From Pycnopodia helianthoides (Eukaryota > Echinodermata > Asteroidea > Forcipulatida > Asteriidae), in the NCBI GenBank assembly GCA_032158295.1, contig CM063248.1, positions 18,276,787-18,340,786 on the forward strand: DNA of 64,000 nucleotides. Direction: 5' to 3'. This document shows, piece by piece, positions 10,801 through 22,200 of the stretch (the stretch's first letter is position 1; every line of letters begins with the position of its first letter). The notes below the pieces were generated by a model. The model did not search any database, was not told where the DNA came from, and was given only the letters and a program-made list of their open reading frames with translations. Position numbers and translations under genes: made by a program.

Positions 10801-13156
10801 ACTGGACAAGGTCTCAAAATGGCCATTGAATCGTTGACCAGAACTGAGTGTCTGAAACAGCCCCATTCACAGATGCAAGGTTGAAAGCATGGAAATCTGC
10901 CTCAACCTCCATGGGTGAAGTAGTAAGACTCTTAGCACGCGCCTGGATTCCCAATTGTTTTAGTCAAAACATTTGCTCAATGTTTAAGCTTCACACCAAC
11001 AGAAATGGATCGGCACTGATGCAGAAAACGCGGTTGAAAGAGAAAAGAATGATGCCTCTGTGAGTGACATGAAGGTTACGGCTTATGCGTAGGCCATGGG
11101 TATTTATCCATACAATCGGATTTGAGCAGTCGAGATTAATAATATAAGCTATTATTAAACTGCAGTTGTGAAATTTAGGCTATTGAAAGCGTTTTTTATT
11201 ATATCACTTCCGGATTATGCTTGGTATTATTTTAAAATGGAGATGTAAACATTATTACTTTGTAAGATGTTTATTCCATATCCATGCATCATTTGGGAGT
11301 TAAAGTATTAAAGATCAATATAAGTCTGGGTTTCATGCCATGTCGGTTTACAAATTTAAGATTTAGTCAGTTAAGCCAAATGGACTTGGACGGAGAGCTT
11401 GACCCAATTCCATAGGGCTGCTGAAGCAGAGAATATTGTCGACCAGTTTCTTGGTAAGCAAGTACTTAAGCAGGACACCAGACACAAAATGATACATTGC
11501 ATGTTGGCAGCAAACCTTATTATGGCAAGCACGATTGTTTTGTGCTTAGCTACTCTTTGAGCTCTATTGCAGTGGCTTAACCATAGGGGGGGGGGGGGTT
11601 GCAAAATGGCGGAGGCCCCCACCCCCCCCCCCCCACCAATGAGACCTAAAAAATGTACAAAATAATGGTTTGACTCATCAAATAGCCTCCTCCCCAAAGA
11701 GATTTGTCAGTATTGGATCTTTTATTTTAATTTTATTTTATTTGTTTTTATTCTTTTTTTGGGGGGGGGAGGGGGCGCGAGGTGTTTGCTTTGCCTCAAA
11801 TTTTCTTTAAAGAAGTGAATGTTTTGCTGTTGTAGGAAATATGTTGCTGTGCGAAAAGTATGAACATCTTTTGAAATTAATAATTTAATTATTACAATTG
11901 GGTTTGCATATCCAATGAAAGACCTTAAGTCGTCATTCAGACACAATAAGTTCAAGCTTTAAATGCTTTTACTCATTCAGTTTCAAGTGAATCTTAGACA
12001 CCACAAAAGTTATTTGATTTTTATAACAAACTTTGAAAATGTCTACTGGAGAAAATAGATGTGACTTTCATCATATTTGAATTGAAGTTGAACAATCAAT
12101 GTTTTTTTGCTGCCATACCAGCCAATCCGATCTGGACCAATTGGGCTGACCTAGTTCCCAATAATCAGATTACACAGGTTGCCTGAATAAGAAAGACCCA
12201 CTTCAAATGTGTACATTGCTAAAAAAGGAAAAGGGTAAAAAATCAAGAAAGGAAAAAAGGTTCTTATAAGTGTTAGATTCGAGATAGTATGGCAGTATTA
12301 AACACACTCACTGAAAAATCGCCCCCGGTTTGAAAAAGAGCCCTGTGGAATGTCTTCCAGCACACAAGAGCATTACTTTATAGTCTCACAGATTCTAGCG
12401 TATTTGTACATATATCGCTCAAGTTCAGATACTAATAAAAGTCCGCTGCCTGGAGGTGTACCAGCAGCAGTAAACCATCCTTAGTTGAGGTGCATATTTC
12501 AAGCTGTAAATTCCATAAATTAAAGAGACTGTGCCGCAATGGATACTGTCAGATTATGTATTTAAATCTGCTTGAAATGAAGGTGAAATTACCAATAGTC
12601 TTAAAAACATTGCCGCCGGGAGAAAACAAAAAGATGATTATCATAAGCAGGCAAGATATTCTTCCTACTTTAATCTGATTTCCGATTTTGTTTTTCGCTG
12701 TCAGAAAAAATCAGCAAAAGTCTACAAAAGACTGCACTAAAATTATGTACATGTAGGTCAGCCCTTGTACTCAATCAAATTGTCCTACTTTATTTCCAAG
12801 CGCCAAAAATCATGCCTGAATAAGTTGCAGGATTGATACTTGGTTCTTGTAAGGGTAAGGTACGTTTTCCCTGTAGTTAAGGGCACCTCAATGAGAGAAA
12901 GCCAAATTTGTATTGGAACATTTCAGAGGGGCACCATGGCAATGATGGCCGGGGGCATGGGGGAAATTTCCTTCAAAGGCTCCATGGGGCATTACAAAGT
13001 AAAGTTGCATGCTTGTCACTTGAAACTTTAAAAAATGAAACGCTTAACACAAATACATGAAAATTTATAAAAAGTTTGAGTATTTGTTGTGTTGATTTTT
13101 CCTTAGGTTACAGATTTATCTCTTTAAAGCTTATTTGTGGGAAAAACTTGTCATTC
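10801..13156. other. Gene-free stretch with poly-G/poly-C tracts
   Basis: No supported gene. Notable tracts are a G run near 11586-11598 followed 20 bases later by C runs (about 11620-11636), which can pair, and T7-G9 near 11755-11768. Short open frames here have no recognisable motif. Confidence 0.55.
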
Positions 13157-13360
13157 CAGGGCCCAGTTATAGAGCTGCTTAACCAGAATATTGTTGCTTA
13201 TCTTTTTTATACATAGCAAATATTAACATGAAACCAGTCACAGATGGTACATGTGGTATGGTATTGAGGCTGGTAGCCTTATTCTGGTAAGCATAGTTAT
13301 GCTATTTTTAAAGCTACTTTTTAATGCTTAATAAGTAGCTCTATGAAATTGGGTCCTGGG
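13157..13360. mobile_element. Palindromic element, family P
   Basis: The left end is CCAGGGCCCAGTTATAGAGC and the right end is GTAGCTCTATGAAATTGGGTCC. Inside are ...GCTTAACCAGAA... and a TTATTCTGGTAAGCATAG counterpart on the other arm. Confidence 0.65.
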
Positions 13361-13374
13361 TCCTAGGCCTGCAT

Positions 13375-13503
13375 TCCATTAGATGTTATAGGCAGCTATG
13401 GCTTGGATCGCTACACGTCGTTATGCGTTGTAGGACAACCTTAGCAACACCCTAAGCAACAGTCACAGCCGAGCTGTAGCCGTCCATTCGAATATGGCCT
13501 TAT
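13375..13503. mobile_element. Foldback element, family S
   Basis: The left part GGCAGCTATGGCTTGGATCG and the right part GAGCTGTAGCCGTCCATTCG.ATATGGCC are inverted relatives. The right end, reverse-complemented, resembles the left end of the element at 61443-61585 (GCCCGTATTCGAATTGGCG). Confidence 0.5.
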
Positions 13504-13766
13504 ATTCATCGAGTTTCCTATTATTGTCGTGGTAGTTTTGTTTTGTTACATCACATTTTGCATAGATTAAATTAATTGGCTAGCTCAATCTTTGGTCCAC
13601 AAGCCTTTCAAGAAATATTCTATACCATTTGATTTAGTTTAAACTATCCTTTTTAAAAACCACCAGCAATAAAAGATTCTGTGACAACTTCATGTATTGA
13701 AATGTTTTGATTGTAGCAAGAAAATGTATTACTTCATCACCATGTGAAAGGAAAAATTAGTTATAA

Positions 13767-13952
13767 CCTGGCCCACTTTCCTAGAGCTGTGTAAACACCA
13801 AGTGCTGCTTAACAATTTTCTGCTTAGCAAACATTAGAAGGAAACCAGTCACAGGCGGTTCATTCGGATTGGTGAATTTGGTCGTTTACTTTTATTCTAC
13901 TTTAAAGCAGAAATGTTTTGTGCTTAAGCAGCTCTATGAAATTGGGCCCGGG
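13767..13952. mobile_element. Palindromic element, family P
   Basis: It runs from CCTGGCCCACTTTCCTAGAGC to AAGCAGCTCTATGAAATTGG plus GCCCGGG. The inner order (CTTAGCAAACATTAGAAGGA, ACCAGTCACAG) is shared with the neighbouring copies. Confidence 0.65.
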
Positions 13953-14673
13953 TCAAAAGCACATTAAACTCGAAATTACAACTGTTAAAATAAGCACATT
14001 TAAATGCAATAAAACAGACCCAGCAACAACAATCTACATATTTATGGTTAAACATATTTAAATTAATACTAATTGTACCTTTTTGTGTTAATCTTGGCAA
14101 TGTTTTAATTACAACAATAATTGAAAGAATCAACAAATATATAAATGGTGTAGTAAATAAATATAATAAGTGTTACCGAATAGTTTACTACGTGTGCTAG
14201 TTATATCTTAAATAATTATTTAACTTCATGCAGAGAAACTTTAAAACAAAAACTTCGAGTACAAAACTCTGCTGCAAATTTAAAATGTTTTTTTTTTTTA
14301 ATGTTTTGCAATTTACAAACTTCGCAAAATAGCAAGGACAATTTGAGGGGAGGGTGCCCCCCCCCCTCCTTATTTGTGCGGACTTAAAAAAGGGTTTAAA
14401 ATGAATTGAAGGGCAAATAAAGCGAATTCAAAATTTCAATGATCTTTTATTAATAGAAAAAATAAATACAGCGTTTTTGTGTATGTCATCAAGTTTTAAG
14501 TTCTATTTGATGTTTTGCTTGCAAGGTTTTCTTGTTTTGTGTGAATTTTATATATATATTTTGTTTACGTTTACAGTTTGTTTTTATTTTACTCTTGGAA
14601 ATGTAATACATTTTTTAAACTGGAAAATCTACATCTGACACTGAGTCTCATTTCTTTGTGTATGTGATTATTG
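13953..14673. other. AT-rich, no gene
   Basis: No coding signal. A C tract lies near 14357-14367 and a TATATATATT run near 14551. Confidence 0.55.
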
Positions 14674-14674
14674 C

Positions 14675-14866
14675 AGTTTCATAGAGCTGCCTTAGCTGGA
14701 AATATTGCTTTAAAATTTTCAGCAGAGCAAAAACGAGCAGGATACCACTCATAAATTGTAAATGTGACATGGTATTTTGGCTGGCAACCTTGTTCTGGTA
14801 AGCATAATTTTGTCGTGCTTAGCTACTTTTTGTGCTTAAGCAGCTCTATGAAACTCTACCCTGGAC
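14675..14866. mobile_element. Palindromic element, family P
   Basis: It runs from TTTCATAGAGCTGCCTTAGC to TTAAGCAGCTCTATGAAACT. The middle has GGCTGGCAACCTTGTTCTGG, as in the copy at 13157-13360. Confidence 0.6.
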
Positions 14867-15227
14867 TCGAGTCTCTCAGGTATCCAAGTCTCTTGCTAAG
14901 AAATAAATACCTTTAATTGTAATTATCCTGAAAATTCAAGCCCATCAATGGCTTCCGGCTTATTGCAATGCAAAGGTTCATTTTCCTCTCTTAAATGTTT
15001 TTGGGAGACATAGTTAATGCAGTGTAGAAAGGAAATTCTTTGACAAAGTATAAGCCATCCAACTCTTCATGACATTGGATACAGGGAAAAAACAAGTCAG
15101 TGTCACACTTTACATATTGGACCACTGCCATCGAGGGTTACTGTTAATCTGCTCAATTTTGCCATCTTATTAGTAACAGACATTGTGCAGAATGCTGATT
15201 TCAATTTGAAAGCTTGATGACTTTTTA

Positions 15228-15290
15228 CAAACTTCATACCAGTGCCAATCCTCCAGAGAAGTATTTCCATCTGAAAATACTGTCAGAATC
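15228..15290. repeat. Interspersed repeat shared with 43572-43640
   Basis: ACCAGTGCCAATCCTCCAGA, GTATTTCCATCTGAAAATAC and TGTCAGAATC recur with few changes at 43572-43640. A shorter relative (TACCAATCCTCAAGAGAAAT) occurs near 33656. Class unknown. Confidence 0.5.
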
Positions 15291-15534
15291 CAGATGACGG
15301 CATTAAGAACACCCCCAAATCAAAATTGCTTATTTGGATAGCCGTGAAATTAAAACATGCACACAAAAACTCTGACAAAAGAGACATAGTTTTCCGGTGT
15401 TTTTTACTGCGAGGTTACTGAGCCAGGTCTCAGCCTATTATGTTACTCAAAGCTACCTCCAAACTTTTTCAGGGGGCAGTGTGGTATGATGTGATTCATG
15501 GTCTGAGCAGGGTGTGAGCAGTTACACACTGGTG

Positions 15535-15705
15535 AGTCCACACACCTCTGTGGGCATTCCTTTGTTCTGTACACTTAAGGAAAATCCTATTCTCCAACTC
15601 TGTAAAAAACACTGTGTGGACGTGAGTCAGTCCACATAGTGTTTCAAGTCCCTACATTATGTGGACCTCTTTTGTTATCAGGTCCACACTTCCTATGTAG
15701 CGTTA
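15535..15705 (-). repeat. Interspersed repeat, family U (TGTGGACCT hairpins)
   Basis: On the minus strand this reads TACATAGGAAGTGTGGACCT, then AAAAGAGGTCCACA, GTAGGGACTTGAAACAC and GTCCACACAGTGTTTT..., ending near GTACAGAACAAAGGAATGCC. It matches 62546-62800, which lies in the opposite orientation. It contains internal complementary GTGTGGACCT/AGGTCCACAC pairs. Confidence 0.65.
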
Positions 15706-16342
15706 AAACACAACCCCCCACTTGTGCATAAGGTTAGGCACATCTACCATGACAAGTCCTTGTTCGGTTCAGGGCACACCACTACTTTCTCTCTAGTTGG
15801 AAACCGCGCTGTCTGATGGTGAGGTCCACTATCCAGTTCTTGTTGTGCATGGACACTGCTGCCCACTCATTTCTCCATGTTTTGGACGAGTTGTACTTCT
15901 TTTTATCAGCGAGACATCTTGCATGTTCCCAGGAAGTGTTGCAGGGCGACAACAGATGATGTGGCAGTATGCCACTGCAGGTCTTTGTTGATGGGCAAAT
16001 CCTTGTTGTCTTTGGTCCAATGAAAGTCCAGCATAGTCTCTACGGATGCTTAGAGGCTCCATGCTTGCCAGAACTGGAAACCACGACAGAGTTGGTTCTC
16101 ATAGCTGTGTGAAAACCAATGATGTAATACACCATGAAACTTTTATGTAACTCAAGGTTTTTGAAACCATACTAAATTTTTGACATCAAGTCCTTTTGGT
16201 TCCTCGTAGTTTATATTTTTTTTTGTTATGGCTTTGTAATTTTTTAAAGTTGGACTGATTCACTAGGATAGATCACGATGGTTCAATTCTTGAGAGATTT
16301 GTTTAATTTTGCAATGATTACCCAAGTGTTTTAAAAGCTTAG

Positions 16343-16775
16343 AACGACATGGCCGAGCGGATAAGAGCACCGGACTCGAGCTCTGGTGTTTCTGTTCAGC
16401 AGAGTGTGGGTTCAAGTCCCGGTCGTGACACTTGGACACTTAACCATTTTTGCTGCGTCCTTCGGATGGGATATGAAGCCGTTGGTCCCTTGTGTTGTGT
16501 AAAATGCACGTAAAAGAACCCAAAGCACTTATCGAAAAGAGAAGACGTTCACCCCAGTGTTTCTGTTTTGATTGGCTGCATATTGCGCCTCAGTACCTTG
16601 TAAACCATTACATGGTGCTTTGTAAACAGGAATAGGTCTAATACTTCAAAATGTAGCCCACAATGCCTTGCAGGAAAATACTGAATGTTGAAGCGCCTTG
16701 AGCGTCACTGAGTGAGGGATATGAGCGCTATAATTATAAGAAGCCACTATTATTATTTTTATTATTAAAAAGTCA
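16343..16775 (+). mobile_element. tRNA-Ser-derived SINE, near full length
   Basis: The head looks like a class II tRNA: ACATGGCCGAGCGGATAAGA (D arm), an anticodon stem CCGGA/TCTGG around CTCGAGC (anticodon CGA, Ser), a variable-arm hairpin and the B box GGGTTCAAGTCCCGG. The body has CTGCGTCCTTCGGATGGGAT and GAAGCCGTTGGTCCC. It ends in a LINE-like tail GCGCCTTGAGCGTCACTGAG...GCGCTATAATTATAAGAA with ATT repeats. No intact acceptor stem or terminator, so not a functional tRNA. Confidence 0.82.
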
Positions 16776-18160
16776 GCATTTTTGTTTTATAATAAAGCAA
16801 GATTTGGGAATACCTGACCTTTTGACCTTTCTGAACTCATTACTCCCCATGTTGTACTGAACCTGTTTGAACCAACTTTGCAGATCTTTGCCCCAGCAGA
16901 AGCACTTCTATGTTCAACGCTTTCGCGGAAAGGTTAGCCCTTATGATCTTACCTGACCTTACCTTATCTGAGATGTACTTACCAGGATACTGAACCTTTC
17001 TGTTTTCCTCAGTTGAACCCTCAGACACCATCTGATCACACATGTAGGAAGAAAAACAAGGGATAAAATTAAGGCTTTCATTGGGTTTTGGTAGTGAATA
17101 ATTTTCATTTTCATTCACAAGTTTTCACTATTCACAAGACTGTTAAAATGTGTCAAATGATCTTCTACCTGTGAAAACAACAATTTGGGTTTTTTCAGCG
17201 ATTTTGAAGACAACATGCTTATTAAAGCAATGATGACTGTATTTCCGACATAAATTGTTCTCCAGAGGGATGGTATTTGTATGAACTTTATAATCACCAA
17301 GCTTTCGGATTGAAATTAAATTTTTTAATAGTTGTTACCGATCATGTATGTACTTTGTTTTTACTTTTAAAAAGCCTGACTGAAGTTCACAACGGTAGAT
17401 TGTGATGGTTTCATTCTGGTGAGATTTGTTTAATTTGGCACCCGAGTGCTTTCAAAGCTGAGAACGATATCAAAGAGAAGGAAAGGGGCAGCACTTTTTT
17501 GTTAATAAAGTAAGATTCGGGATGATCTGCCCTTCTGACCTTTTTCCCCACCTCGAGGCTCAAAAGCTGCAAGGGGAAAAGGGTTAAAGCTGCCAAAGAG
17601 AACAATGTTAAAACCTATGGAAGAAAAAGCGTTAAAACCAGTGGAAGGAGTTTATTAACCTTACCCAGTTGACCTTTATACTTACACATTATACTTAACT
17701 TGTCTGCAACTGCAATTCACTCCATCTAGTGAGTCTCTTCCTTCGGAACATCTAAGACCTCAGTGTCACACAGCAGGGGTTGTCAGTTCAGTGACAGTCG
17801 ATAACGGCAAATCGGTACTTAGTCTTGGCTCAAGGTACTGCTCAATGAAAAAGATTAGTCACTTATTTTCTAGGCCTAAACTATTTACTCTATAAGCCTG
17901 TTGGCAACTTACCATTTATTCTATTGGTATTTTTATGCTTGTTCCTTCAGCATCAATCAGGGCTTCACCATCGCAACAGCTTCTGAAGTCTGCTTCCTTC
18001 ATCCCCCACCCCCTTTTCTGTAGGCTCGTTTTTGTGTTTATACGCCCCGCGAAAAGAAAAGTTGCTTGATAACTTCTCTAATGCTCTGCTCAATGGAGGG
18101 ATAACATTTTTGCTATATTGATTTTCTAAACTAAAGTTTTGCACTGATTTAAGGATTTAG
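16776..18160. other. Gene-free stretch before the tandem array
   Basis: No supported gene. On the minus strand, 17029-16983 looks like a short exon (acceptor TGTGTGATCAG, donor GTAAGT) beginning ATGGTGTCTGAGGG, but nothing confirms it. The two flanking stretches 16260-16330 and 17385-17460 share GGTT.AATTCT/TGAGATTTGTTTAATTT, a weak repeat. Confidence 0.45.
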
Positions 18161-20315
18161 GGAACTCAGTTGATGTACAGCTCATAGATCGGGAACATAA
18201 CTAGATTCATTTAGCTTTACTAAATTTGAATCAATTAAATTCTCCCAAATCAAGAAACTACACAACTGATAGATATCTCTAACTGGCTTTCTCTTTTCAG
18301 TAAACTCAGTTGGTGTGAAGTTTGAAGATCAGGAACATAAACAGATTCATTTAGCTTTACTAAATTTGAATCAGTTTAATATTCCCAAATCAAGAAACTA
18401 AACAGCTGATTGATAATAAAGTATTTTATCTCTAACTGGCTTTCCTTTTTGCAGATTACAGAAGTTTAGTACAAACTGTACATTTGTTTGTGTATTAGCA
18501 ACTAGTGGTCTGTGGTCACTAGAGTAAATATTAATAACCATATTCCTTAAGCTTAACTCATTTGAATCAATTTAATTCTCCCATGAATCAAGAAACCATA
18601 CAACTGATTGATAATAAAGTATTGTATCTCTGGCTGGCTTTCCCTTTACAGTAAATTCAGTTGGTATGAAGTTTGAAGATCAGGAACATAAACAGATTCA
18701 TTTAGCTTTACTAAATATTTATCAATTTAATATTCCCAAAACAAGAAACCATACAACTGATTGATAATAAAGTATTGTATCTCTGGCTGGCTTTCCCTTT
18801 ACAGTAAATTCAGTTGTATGAAGTTTGAAGATCGGAACATAAAGATTCATTTAGTTACTAAATTTGAATCAGTTTAATATCCAAATCAGAAACTAAACAG
18901 CTGATTGATAATAAGTATTTTATCTTGCTGGCTTTCCCTTACAGAAATTCAGTTGGTATGAAGTTTGAAGATCAAACATAACAGTTCATTTAGCTTTACT
19001 AAATATTTATCAATTTAATATTCCCAAAACAAAAAACTAAACAGCTGATTGATAATAAAGTATTTTATCTCTAACTGGCTTTCCTTTTTTGCAGATTACA
19101 GAAGTTTAGTACAAACTGTACATTTGTTTGTGTATTAGCAACTAGTGGTCTGTGGTCACTTAGTTTGAGTTCCTTAAACTTAGAGTAAAAATTAATAACA
19201 ATATTCCTTTAGCTTAACTAAATTTGAATCAATTTAATATTCCCAAAACAAAAAACTACACAACTGATTGATAATAAAGTATTGTATCTCTAGCTGGCTT
19301 TCCCTTTACAGTAAATTCAGTTGGTATGAAGTTTGAAGATCGGGAACATAAACAGATTTATTTAGCTTTACTAAATTTGAATCAATTTAATATTCCCAAA
19401 ACAAGAAACTACACAACTGATTGATAATAAACTATTTTATCTCTAACTGGCTTTCCTTCTTTGCAAATTACAGAAGTTTATTACAAACTGTACATTTATT
19501 TGTGTATCAGAAATTATGTGGTCACCTAGATGGAGTCCCTTAAACTTTGAGTAAATATTAACAACAATATTCATTAAGCTTAACTTAATTTGAATCATTT
19601 AAATTCTTCCATGAATCAAGAAACCATACAACTGATTGATAATAAAGTATTGTATCTCTGGCTGGCTTTCCCTTTACAGTAAATTCAGTTGGTGTGAAGT
19701 TTGAAGATTGGGAACATAAACAGATTGATTTAGCTTTACTAAATATTTATCAATTTAATATTCCCAAAACAAGAAACTACACAACTGATTGATAAAAAAA
19801 CTATTTTATCTCTAACTGGCTTTCCTTCTTTGCAAATTACAGAAGTTTATTACAAACTGTACATTTATTTGTGTATCAGCAACTATGTGGTCACCTAGAT
19901 GGAGTCCCTTAAACTTTGAGTAAATATTAACAACAATATTTATTAAGCTTAACTTAATTTGAATCATTTAAATTCTTCCACGAATCAAGAAACCATACAA
20001 CTGATTGACAATAAAATATTGCCTCTCCAGCTGGCTTTCTCTTTTCAGTAAACTCAGTTGGTGTGAAGTTTGAAGATCAGGAACATAAACAGATTGATTT
20101 AGCTTTACTAAATTTGAATCAATTTAATATTCCAAAATCAAGAAACTACACAACTGATTGGTAATAAAGTATGTTATCTCTAACAGGCTTTCCTTTGTTG
20201 CAGATTACAAAAGTTTAGTATTAACTGTACATTTGTTTGAGTATCAGCAACTAGTGGTCTGTGGTCACCTAGTTTGAGTCCCTTAAACTTTGAGTAAATA
20301 TTAATATTTTGTTGT
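18161..20315. repeat. Composite tandem array, units A and B
   Basis: About 2.15 kb made of two related unit types. Unit A (about 140-157 bp) starts TAAATTCAGTTGGTATGAAG. Unit B (about 197-216 bp) starts ATTACAGAAGTTTAGTACAA. Both end with AACTGATTGATAATAAAGTA, then CTGGCTTTCC and TTTACAG or TTTGCAG. Boundaries by eye: (divergent A) 18161-18300, A 18301-18454, B 18455-18651, A 18652-18804, A 18805-18944, A 18945-19094, B 19095-19311, A 19312-19466, B 19467-19679, A 19680-19835, B 19836-20048, A 20049-20203, B 20204-20315. From 18945 on it is a regular A-B dimer of about 370 bp. There is no open frame through units. Confidence 0.85.
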
Positions 20316-20661
20316 GATGAAATTTCAAAAGAGAACACACAATCTGTTCTTGTGTTTGTTTAAGCATATGTGGTATGTCTTACAGATATAGTGTGGATTC
20401 TTTTTTCATTGTTTTGCATGAATGAAAGAACAACCACAAGGTTTGCTTGAAGTCTTATCTCTGCAAGTCTTTATCACAATGAAACCTACGTTCATTAAAA
20501 GACTCCATGGCGCTGTAGTAGTTTACATAAGTGTTACCTAATATCTAACATGGTTTCAGGCAATACTTTTATGACAGTTTTATAAATTTAACATGCCAAT
20601 GTAGAACTTCAGTTTGAGACTTCCCTGGGAAAATTGGCCGAGTGAAATAAAAGAATCAAAC

Positions 20662-20830
20662 CTACCAGGCATCACTGGCCACGACCAATATGCTATACAA
20701 GGAAAAGCCCACCAGGATTGTTGACATCACCATAAAAACATACAAGTTGACAACATCAACAAGCACTTTAAGTCCAGCATCCTGAAGAAAATCATTGGGG
20801 AGGAAATTGAGTTAGATCTTCTCTTACCAT
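20662..20830 (-). CDS. Possible terminal exon of a small membrane protein (uncertain)
   Basis: On the minus strand, acceptor TTTTCTTCAG at 20791-20782 precedes a 39-codon frame (20781-20662). It begins DAGLKVLVDVV, has one long hydrophobic segment (NLYVFMVMSTILVGFSLYSI and LVVA) and ends SDAW and TAG. A start ATG (20830-20828) sits directly before a GTAAGAG donor, in phase, which would make a 40-aa single-pass microprotein. Against this, that intron would be only 46 bases, shorter than usual in animals. A different upstream exon is possible. I do not recognise the family, and chance hydrophobicity of T-rich sequence cannot be excluded. Confidence 0.2.
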
Positions 20831-20839
20831 TAGATGTCA

Positions 20840-22200
20840 TTAAGATCTTGTTGACCTTTGTAAATCTCCACATCGTCAGAAAACCAATACCACACACTCC
20901 ATAGAAACCTTCAACTTCAGGGGTCAGTCAGAGTCTGTGAAAAGATCTGAAAGACAATACTAACATTTAAGTCATCAAATGCAACAAAGCCTGACTCAAG
21001 TTAACTTCACTGGTCTCAATCATACATTAGGCATGAACAAAAGACATCAAGGTGAATCAAGCCGACTTTTATACTAGCAATAACAATTACATGTCCAAAA
21101 TTTTACACCTGAAAATTTGCAGTCTTGAAAACCCCCCAAAACAACAACAAAGCTAAATATACCTTCAATTTTTCCAATGACCCCCCCCCCTAAAATTAAA
21201 TAAAATAGCTTATAAAAAATATATATATATATCAAACCCTGACTAACAAACAAACACCCATATAAAAACAAAACAAAACTAACTTTAATTTTACTAACAA
21301 ACAAACAAAACCAGTCACTCTACACACTGGTGTCACATCCCCTTGTACACTGCAACAAACAGCAATAATATAGCCGATCAATCATGCACCGCCCCTTCAG
21401 AGTATTGACCAATCACAACGGAGTACATGTGCACTAAAGGCCGGACACACGAAGTTCAATAGCTACCCACGTGGACGTTGTTGATACACGTGGTGGGCGG
21501 GGCTACACGGTGAAGCTGTGAGACGAAAAATGTGTGTCGACCCCGACCACCATTTTTGTTATTCACAAGTACCAAAAAAGTACATAATTCACACTAATAA
21601 CTTTGTATTCACAGTCATAAAAGTTGCATTCGGTTGAAGGAGTCTGACCAAATGCATCAAATACATTCTGTTCGTGAAAATTGTCCTAAATAAATCAGTG
21701 TTTTTGAGGAAAGAGGAAGGGAGCAAGTGTCTTGAATTGTTGTATTAAATTTCACTGTGAGCTGTCTCGAGTTTTCACTTCAACATGACGGCATTAAGTT
21801 CAGTTTCAAAGAGTTTAGTTATGACAATAGAATTCACAAAAACGATTAGGTTCTTTACCTTCCAGGTTCCTGCAATTTATTGCAGCAACACACCTTCCGT
21901 TGTCTCTTGGTTGAACTCAATGCGGCAGTAGCCATCCTCGCTGGGCCGGGTGTTCTCTCCTTCCGCTGGGCCGGGTGATGCAGCAGCTCTGGTCCCGTGA
22001 GCTCGGTTCGTCTTCTCTGGTCCCAGGGCTGGGTTGGGTTCGTCTTCTCTGGTAAGGGGCAGGATGTCCAGTACCGTCCTCACCCGTCAACTTTTGAAGA
22101 GTTTAACTTTACAAAAGTCCTGCTGTCACTCGGCATTCAAGAGGGATTGAAGCCAACCTAATAGAGCTCGCAAAGCAGCTGAAAGCTCAACAGAAAAATA
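20840..22200 (-). other. Possible 5' region of a minus-strand gene
   Basis: Read on the minus strand, 21877-22083 opens with ATG in a comparatively GC-rich patch and is followed by a GGAACCTGGAAG|GTAAAG donor (near 21859). An acceptor TTTTCACAG lies near 20938. The peptide is Pro/Glu/Arg-rich and unrecognised, and its frame stops just before the donor. Tandem-like CGTCTTCTCTGGT copies lie at 22010-22050. This is weak evidence for transcription towards 20.6 kb. Confidence 0.2.

Noticed and set aside
16983..17029. Minus-strand exon starting ATGGTGTCTGAGGG
   Set aside because: Good splice signals but only 47 bases, no conserved motif, and its phase would put a stop codon after the 20.7-kb exon.
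18161..20315. Reading each array unit as an exon after its AG
   Set aside because: No open frame is kept across units and no GT donor follows at a fixed place.
20828..20920. Minus-strand frame PEVEGFYGVCGIGF as an exon joined to the 20.7-kb exon
   Set aside because: Its donor is phase 1 and joining gives a stop within five codons.
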